Source: Garcia nutans
Lineage: Eukaryota; Streptophyta; Magnoliopsida; Malpighiales; Euphorbiaceae
Direction: 5' to 3'
NCBI GenBank assembly: GCA_947685225.1
Contig: CANTUV010000024.1
Span: 17,068,001-17,132,000 of the forward strand
Length of the DNA stretch: 64,000 nucleotides
How positions within the stretch are numbered: position 1 is the stretch's first letter; each line of letters opens with the position of its first letter. The position numbers and the translations under genes are program-made. Below, one piece after another: positions 58,151 to 64,000 of the stretch. The notes beneath the pieces were generated by a model that had not been told where the DNA came from, made no database searches, and saw nothing but the letters and a program-made list of their open reading frames with translations.

Positions 58151-59457
58151 ATTGCATATAAAAAAAATATTGTTAGGGTTTTTATTTCAAGCATTTTTTG
58201 GATTTTTGTATCAATCATTTTAACAATTTACAATTTCATTTCAAAAAAAAATCATTAATTTGAGTATTAAGTTTACATTGCATCTGGAATATTACAATTT
58301 ATTTTTTAAAAACAAATTTGCTATTATTATTATTTATGTAATGACTCCACTTATTCAAATTTTTGGTACTACCTCTGATATTTAATAAATTGAGTCAATG
58401 CTTAAAATTAAAATTTTTAAAATTTGAATAATTTAAATTATTGATAACTATTGTCTCAAATTTTCAATTAAATAAATATAAATTAAAATAATATATTCAA
58501 AATTTATAATTTAAAATCCGCAATAAATATAATAAATGGTATTGTTTTTATATAATAATAATTTAAAAATTATTTGAAGTATATTATTTTAACACTTAAA
58601 AAATTGAGAACTCAAAAATTAATATGTGAGATGAAATTCTATGAGTTTGAAATGTATGGTTGCGTTGAGTTTTATTATTTAATAAAAAATATGTTATCTA
58701 ATGGAATTTAAAATATTATCGACATTATTGATCAATACATGCACTTGTTATCTTCATTCTTGAATATTATATTAAGAATTTGAGGAAGTGAAATGATGTA
58801 AAAGTAACTTATGAAAATGAGAGTTGTTTTTTTTTTTATATAAGTTGAAAACTGTAAATTTCATAATAATATGGGATTTAATAAAATAAATATCCCTAGG
58901 CAATGTCATAATAAAGTTTAGATCTCATCATTTTTTTTATAAATCTTTTTAGACAATAATGTCTTTTACCCTAAAAAACAACATTTTTTTCTTTTTTCAT
59001 CATCTTTCTCTCTCTCTCTCATGCCTCCCCTCCTCTTTCTCTTTTTTTCATAACCTCCTTCTCCTTGAAACTCCATCTTTTTTTTTCATTCCACTCAATC
59101 GATTGAAGTTTTGATCCATGTAAATCAGTAAGTTATAGATTTAGCTATACATAATAAAAAATTTTAAAACGAGATGTCTGTACATGGCCAATCTGAGCAC
59201 TACATGTATGTTTTAGATATGAAATAGTTATTGTATTATATTTAAGAGAAAACATTTTTTTTTGTAGCTCATACATTTTCTTTCTTCTTATCTACCTAAC
59301 ATCTTTCTTCTTACCTTCCTTATTTATGGAGCCTTGAAGAGTTAAATGGAGTATTAATCGATTTTTTAAAAAAAGAGTATTAATTGATATCATGGAGGTT
59401 ACAAGAGTGTATTTGAAACAATATTATGGATTATTATAGGTAGTTATTAGGTTTTAT
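58151..59457. other. AT-rich intergenic DNA
   Basis: AT-rich, with a CT-rich patch (about 58990-59055). No gene or element edge was recognised. Confidence 0.5.
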
Positions 59458-61089
59458 TGTAATACCCATGATTTTAAATATAATTAGATAATTAATATGA
59501 AGGGTAATTAGAGTGATGGAATAGAAATATGTACAATATATACCTAACATATACATGGTTTATACATCATATATATATCTTGCATCAAAAGATAAAAGTT
59601 AAAAATTAAAAGTCAAAAAGTTAAAAGTAAAAAAGTTAAATATATGATTATTATTTAAAAAAAAAGAAAATTAAAATTTAATTTTGGATAGGAAGGTAAG
59701 ACTAAAATACCTAACAATTAATTAATTAATTAATATATATATATATATATGTGTGGTTAAGGAAGAAAGAAATTAAAAATCACTTTTTTTATCTTCTTCT
59801 TCTTCCTTTTTCAACTTTGGCTGATTTTTCCATTAAAGAAAGAGGAAGGATTTGCTTCTTCAACTACTCCAAATTTCATAAGAATGACTATGGATTCAAG
59901 GTGGTTTTTAGGCATAATCAAGATTTAGGTAAGGAATTTCTATTCAAAGCTTAGTTGTAGTGATATTTATGAACATGGGGGTTTTGAGTTTTTGATGGAG
60001 GAATCTATAATTGTTAATACGAGTAATTTTGAAGTTATTTTGATATGTATATAATGATTTTATGGTTAGAAGTTGGATATGAGTATGTTTGGTGAAGTTA
60101 GGGTTTATGGGACTAATATATGAAATTAGGGTTTTTGATGGAAGTTCTTTTAATTGTTAAAATGAATTGTTTTAATGTTGTTTTGATGTATGAGTGATGA
60201 TTGAATGGTTGGATGATGGGAATGATTTTGTTTGGGTGAAGTTTGAGAAGGGTAGTAAAGGGGAATTAGGGATTTTGTTGGGAATTGGTTAAAAATTTCA
60301 TAATTGGTGATTGTTTTGAACAAAATGGATAGAAATATGGTTTTAATGGGTGAATTTTATTCATTGTTTGGCTTGTGTGTGTGTAGGTCAAAGTTGCTAA
60401 GTGGAGAGATTTAGGACTTTTTGAAAATTAAAGCTTGAGAGGTGTTTAAAATTGAATTTAAAAGAGATACAAGGTTAGTACATATTTTGATTACTTATAT
60501 ATGTTGAAAATTCATGATAAGCATATTTCATTTTGACATACTTTAAAGAATTTTGGTATTCTTTAAAGTTTCATTGTCCATTTTCTTTGTGAATTATTGG
60601 TAAAAACGTGATTTATATATTGTTTTAATACTTAAAGAATGTTGTTTTGTGGAAGAGAAATGTGATAAAAATGTGGACATGAGTCACGTTGTGAATGTGA
60701 CTCATAGTTGTGCATTGTGATTGTCAAGTGATAGATGAAATGTGTTGATCCCTTGGAATTTGTGGAAATTTATGGAAAAGTGTCAATATATAATAAGGAA
60801 ATAAAAAGTAAAGAGAGATTGTATGTTTGTTAACCCTATATAATTACTTGTCTAGGAAGTTGAGATTGGTAATTCATATGTTGATAGACCTAAGTACAGC
60901 TAGGTCATAAGATTGAGCTTGAAGATAGACTTGAGCAGGGCTAGATATTGAGAATGGACTTGGTAATGTATAGGAGTTGTTGGGCCCAATGTGTTTTGTG
61001 AATATGTTGTGTTTGTATGGATTATGAGATAATAAATATTTGTATATATAATGCATATTCCATTATGAGAAAGAGCAATTAGACATAGA
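59458..61089 (+). mobile_element. Plus-strand chromovirus-type LTR, interrupted at 61089
   Basis: Starts TGTAATACCC. It follows the layout of the B LTRs (start, GTATATGT-rich part, (TC)TTCTTC leader-like block near 59795, donor-like TTTAGGTAAGGAATT at about 59926 and AAGGTTAGTACATATT at about 60470, then TTGGGCCCAATG near 60990). The expected double hairpin and 3' end are missing because a minus-strand LTR begins at 61090. The remainder probably lies beyond the window. The open frame at 59751-59954 is fortuitous. Confidence 0.65.
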
Positions 61090-61400
61090 TGTAACACCCT
61101 TATACCCTATATACGTACAATACATATTCTCAGCATATGTAAAATACACATATACGGTATAAAAATGTCACAAACCGATTTAATAAAAAAATTTCACTTT
61201 TCAAATTTAAAATCTTAAATACTTTAAAATGTATATTTAAATAATAAAAAAATATTATTATAAATTATATATTATAAAATAAGCATTTTTCATAAAAATC
61301 TATAAAAAAAATGGCCAGAGTTTTGTCTGTAATTTGTAATAAAATATTATTACAAATTATAGATTATAAAATATTATTATAAATTATAGATTATAAAGTA
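61090..61400 (-). repeat. LTR 3'-end fragment of the minus-strand gypsy element
   Basis: TGTAACACCCTTATACCC and TATACG words on the plus strand match the reversed end of the B-type LTRs (compare 34850-34881 and 4623). After about 150 bases it becomes an AT-rich tandem repeat (TTATAGATTATAAAATATTATTATAAA, 61340-61398) and then protease sequence, so most of the LTR has been lost. Confidence 0.6.
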
Positions 61401-61402
61401 CC

Positions 61403-61593
61403 ATCACATCCCTACCATCACGTGTTCTCAGAGTAACACATTTCTTCTGACAATCTACCACAACCCCATGCCTGGATAATCAATCCATGCCCAGAATCAG
61501 ATCATACTCCCTGAAAGGCATCTCAATCAGGTCACCGAGAAACTCCTCATCCTGAACAACAACTGGACTATCTCGGTCCACCCTGCTCACCAT
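61403..61593 (-). repeat. Duplicated protease-region segment, copy 1
   Basis: About 190 bases, almost identical to 62568-62757 and in the same orientation (shared CTACCATCACGTGTTCTCAG, CGAGAAACTCCTCATCCTGA). It lies outside its normal gene order, next to the LTR fragment. Confidence 0.9.
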
Positions 61594-61613
61594 GGAGTCC
61601 ACCGAAGACTATA

Positions 61614-61690
61614 ACAGAGGTTAGAAGTTTTTTGGGATTGGCAGGCTATTGCCGTCAGTTTGTGAAGGGTTTTTCTTTGATTGCCTCAAC
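61614..61690 (+). pseudogene. Inverted gypsy RT/RNase H connection fragment
   Basis: The plus strand reads EVRSFLGLAGYCRQFVKGFSLIAS, the strongly conserved end of a gypsy RT, which should be on the minus strand after PSKVEAI (about 61700). Its orientation is opposite to the rest of the element, and it joins at the shared GATTGCCTCAACCTTA. Confidence 0.85.
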
Positions 61691-62461
61691 CTTACTCGGA
61701 TAAACTCTAATACCCTCTGCTGAAACCACATGACCAAGAAAAGCTACCTGATTGAGCCAGAACTCACACTTAGACAGCTTAGCATACCACTGCTTCTCTC
61801 TCAGAGTCTGCAATGCAATCCGCAAATGCATATCATGATCCTCCTCATTATGCGAATACACCAAAATGTTATCAATGAAGACTACCACAAACTAATCTAT
61901 ATATGGTCTGAACACCCTGTTCATCAAATCCATAAAAGCTGTTGGTGCATTCGTTAATCCAAAGGGTATCACCAGAAACTCATAATGCCCATACCTTGTA
62001 TGAAAAGTTATCTTGGGTACATCCACATCTCTCACTCTCAACTGATGGTACCCTGATCTCAGATCAATCTTAGAGAATACTGCTGCTCCCTTCAATTAAT
62101 CAAGGAGATCATCTATCTGAGGTAATGGATACTTATTCTTGATGGTCACCTTATTCAACTGCCTATAATCAATACATAATCTCAATGTGCCATCTTTCTT
62201 CTTCATAAATAAAATAGGTGCTCCCCACGGAGACACGCTAGGGCAAACGAACCCTTTATCTAACAACTCCTGCAACTGCACCTTCAACTCTCTCAACTCA
62301 GGAGGTGTCATACGATAAGGAGTAATAGAGATAGGAGTGGTACCAGGAAATAAATCAATACCAAACTCCACCTCTCTCTTGGGAGGTAGCCCTGGTAACT
62401 CATCAGAAAAAATATCTGGAAACTCAGCAACTGTAGATATACTGTCAAGCTGGGACCCCAC
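61655..62461 (-). pseudogene. Gypsy reverse transcriptase, catalytic residue mutated
   Basis: Minus strand: FPDIFSDELPGLPPKREVEF, YRMTPPELRELKVQLQELLD, WGAPILFMKKKDGTLRLCIDYRQLNKVT, YPLPQIDDLLD, then stop; FSKIDLRSGYHQLRVRD, FGLTNAPTAFMDLMNRVF, stop; VVFIDNILVYSHNEEDH. The catalytic (F/Y)xDD has become FIDN, so even an unbroken copy would lack an essential aspartate. Sequence stays close to chromovirus RTs until KVEAI, where the inversion begins. Confidence 0.88.
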
Positions 62462-62464
62462 TAC

Positions 62465-63050
62465 TCTGGTATCTACAATATGAGCAAAATAAGCCTCACA
62501 TCCCTTTCAAATAATCCTCCTAGCTAAAACAAACATGGATGAAAGATACCTCTGCTCACTAGATACTATCACATCCCTACCATCACGTGTTCTCAGAGTA
62601 ACACATTTCTTTTGACAATCTACCACAGTCTCATCCTGGATAACCAATCCATGCCCAGAATCAGATCATACTCCCCGAAAGGCATCTCAATCAGGTCACC
62701 GAGAAACTCCTCATCCTGAACAACAACTGGACTATCTCAGTGCACCCTGCTCACCATAATACTATGCCCTAAAGGATTTGTGACCAAAACATCAAATCCT
62801 AAGGACTCCGAATACAAATCACTCACAAATCAGAATACAAATCAGTGTATCCTAAGATGGATGCACTGATGTAAGAATGAGTCAACCCAGGGTCTAATAA
62901 TGCAAGAACTGAAGTACCAAATAAAGTAAAAGTACCAACAATAACAGCTGAAGCATTTCACTGCCTCTGCATCACATAAACCCGTTGTGATGGCCCTGCC
63001 TCATCTAATCTACCTCTGACTATAGAACCTCCTCTCTGACCAGTCCCAGA
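62465..63050 (-). pseudogene. Gypsy protease region, defective (includes duplicated segment copy 2)
   Basis: Minus strand, about 62980-62860: SAVIVGTFTLFGTSVLALLDPGLTHSYIS, in which the catalytic D-T-G is DPG. It contains 62568-62757, the second copy of the repeated segment. Stops occur at several points. Confidence 0.75.
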
Positions 63051-63890
63051 TCAACCACCTCTACCAAAATCTCTGCCACCATGACCCCCTTTGACACTGG
63101 GTCGAGAAGCTACAGTATTTGCATGTTTATCCTCTGGTGGCTCTGGACAATCTTTGATAAAATGGTCTGGCGACCCACATCTAAAACACACTCCTGAAGC
63201 ACCTCTTTTCCAGCAGATACCTCTATGTGCTTTACCACAATGAACACAAGTAGGTGGAGCAGGCCTCTGAGCCACTGGGGTCGGAGTACTAGCCACTGAA
63301 ACTGCAGGTCTCTGTCTCTCTCTCTGCTACTGTTCTGACCTGTCAGACTACCCCTGGCTCCTACTAAACCTCTGAAAATATCCCCCTCAGCCTCTCTTCA
63401 CTGATGAAGACTCTACCTCGCTCTGGGGTCTCCTAGCTATGATCTTCTCAGTCCTGGTAGTTGCTGCAAGATCCTATACTCTCTCTACACTCCTGGTAGC
63501 TACAACCAACTAAGAAAAGTCTTGATACCGAGAGCCTGCTATGATACACATGATAGAGGATCTCAATCCCTCCTCAAACCTCCTGCACCTGTCAATCTCG
63601 TCAGAAATGATCCCACTAGCATAATGACTCAATCGGATAAACTCGATCTCATACTCTGTCACTGTCCTAGTATCCTGTCTCAGACTCAGAAACTTCATCT
63701 TCTTTGCATCCTTATACTCCCTCGGAGTATACTTATGCTCAAATTCCTGTAAGAAATCATCATAAGTCAGAACTGGTGGATAAGCTAAAGCATGTGGAAC
63801 CATCTTCCACCACTCATACGCATGCCTCTGCAACAGAGATCTAGCATAATTAAACTTCTCCTCTTGACTGGCCTGTAGCTGAATAAACAC
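63051..63890 (-). pseudogene. Gypsy gag with zinc knuckle, interrupted
   Basis: 63890-63510 holds the capsid core (EEKFNYARSLLQRHAYEWW, YDDFLQEFEHKYTPREYKDAKK, RDTRTV-type TVTEYEIEFIRLSHYA, RRFEEGLR). After broken sequence, 63296-63051 holds CVHCGKAHRGIC and the CCHC knuckle CFRCGSPDHFIKDC. The part 63300-63509 has stops. The element's 5' region continues toward and beyond 64000. Confidence 0.82.
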
Positions 63891-64000
63891 TCTATGAACC
63901 CTGTCTAGCCATGCTCTACTACAGCAGGGTCTGTAGTACCAACAAAGTCCTCAGCTCCAAATTTTTTCAGCTTATCATACTTCCTCACCTACAACTGCGG
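63891..64000 (-). pseudogene. Gag N-terminal region, window edge
   Basis: The minus strand continues upstream of the 63890 Met as degenerate gag sequence (reverse complement contains AAGTATGATAAGCTGAAAAA and TACTACAGACCCTGCTG). Too short and broken to describe further. Confidence 0.4.

Larger units (their letters stand above)
61090..64000 (-). mobile_element. Rearranged minus-strand Ty3/gypsy (chromovirus-like) element, runs off window
   Basis: On the minus strand: gag (63890-63051), protease (about 63050-62465), RT (62461-61655), then a short plus-oriented RT fragment (61614-61690), a second copy of a protease segment (61593-61403) and an LTR end (61400-61090). RNase H, integrase and chromodomain are missing. 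The left flank of its LTR is inside the plus-strand LTR 59458-61089. Confidence 0.75.

Noticed and set aside
1..64000. tRNA, rRNA or organellar insertions
   Set aside because: No cloverleaf with A/B boxes and no rRNA or plastid/mitochondrial gene sequence was recognised. TGGTATCAGAGC at 15778 is a primer site, not a tRNA.

Overview
The window is nuclear DNA of a flowering plant, most likely a eudicot. It is AT-rich and consists mainly of layered transposable elements around one intact intron-bearing gene. That gene (25315-28634, + strand, nine exons, 466 codons) encodes a plant MED26-type Mediator subunit with a TFIIS N-terminal (LW) domain. No rRNA, tRNA, CRISPR or organellar gene was seen. 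The species cannot be named from the sequence.

Left flank (1-9046): the C-terminus and 3' LTR of an apparently intact Ty3/gypsy chromodomain element (3-3279) has inserted into an older minus-strand LTR (3280-7726). That LTR is also split by a minus-strand solo LTR with a perfect 5-bp target-site duplication (4623-7226, AAATC). Next comes the decayed 3' end of an L1-type LINE (7732-8800).

9047-19170: an LTR, primer-binding site and GC-richer non-coding body of a Tat-type gypsy relic. It is split by a complete minus-strand LTR element, 10141-18521 (TSD ATACT, tRNA-iMet primer site, two LTRs), that has no coding capacity.

19171-30665: the gene-bearing island. AT-rich DNA holds two hAT-like non-autonomous elements, one of them (23756-24275) built of consecutive GC-rich hairpins, and a possible Stowaway-like MITE. 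The MED26 gene and its 3' flank follow.

30671-42795: a complete but mutated Tat-lineage gypsy element (TSD GTGAG, LTRs of about 425 bp). It carries gag, protease, RT, RNase H, a second RNase H and integrase, a 43-bp minisatellite, and an antisense spliced ORF with a Transposase_28-like domain. A 2.49-kb solo LTR (TSD CACAT) splits its gag.

44237-56183: a hAT MITE, then a degenerate Ty1/copia element. Its protease/gag-pre-integrase junction is split by another solo LTR (48867-51611), and its 3' LTR (but not its 5' LTR) holds a TA-flanked MITE.

56830-64000: a minus-strand CACTA (TNP2/DUF4218) transposase relic. A plus-strand chromovirus-type LTR follows, interrupted by a rearranged minus-strand gypsy element that runs off the window.

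The most unusual signal is an RNA-like double hairpin near the 3' part of six chromovirus-type LTR copies from at least three LTR families. Its second stem is rebuilt with different bases in different families, as expected of a selected RNA structure. The LTRs also share arrays of long palindromes, recurrent GGTAAGT-type splice-donor sequences, and minisatellites that hold the same relative place but differ in sequence.
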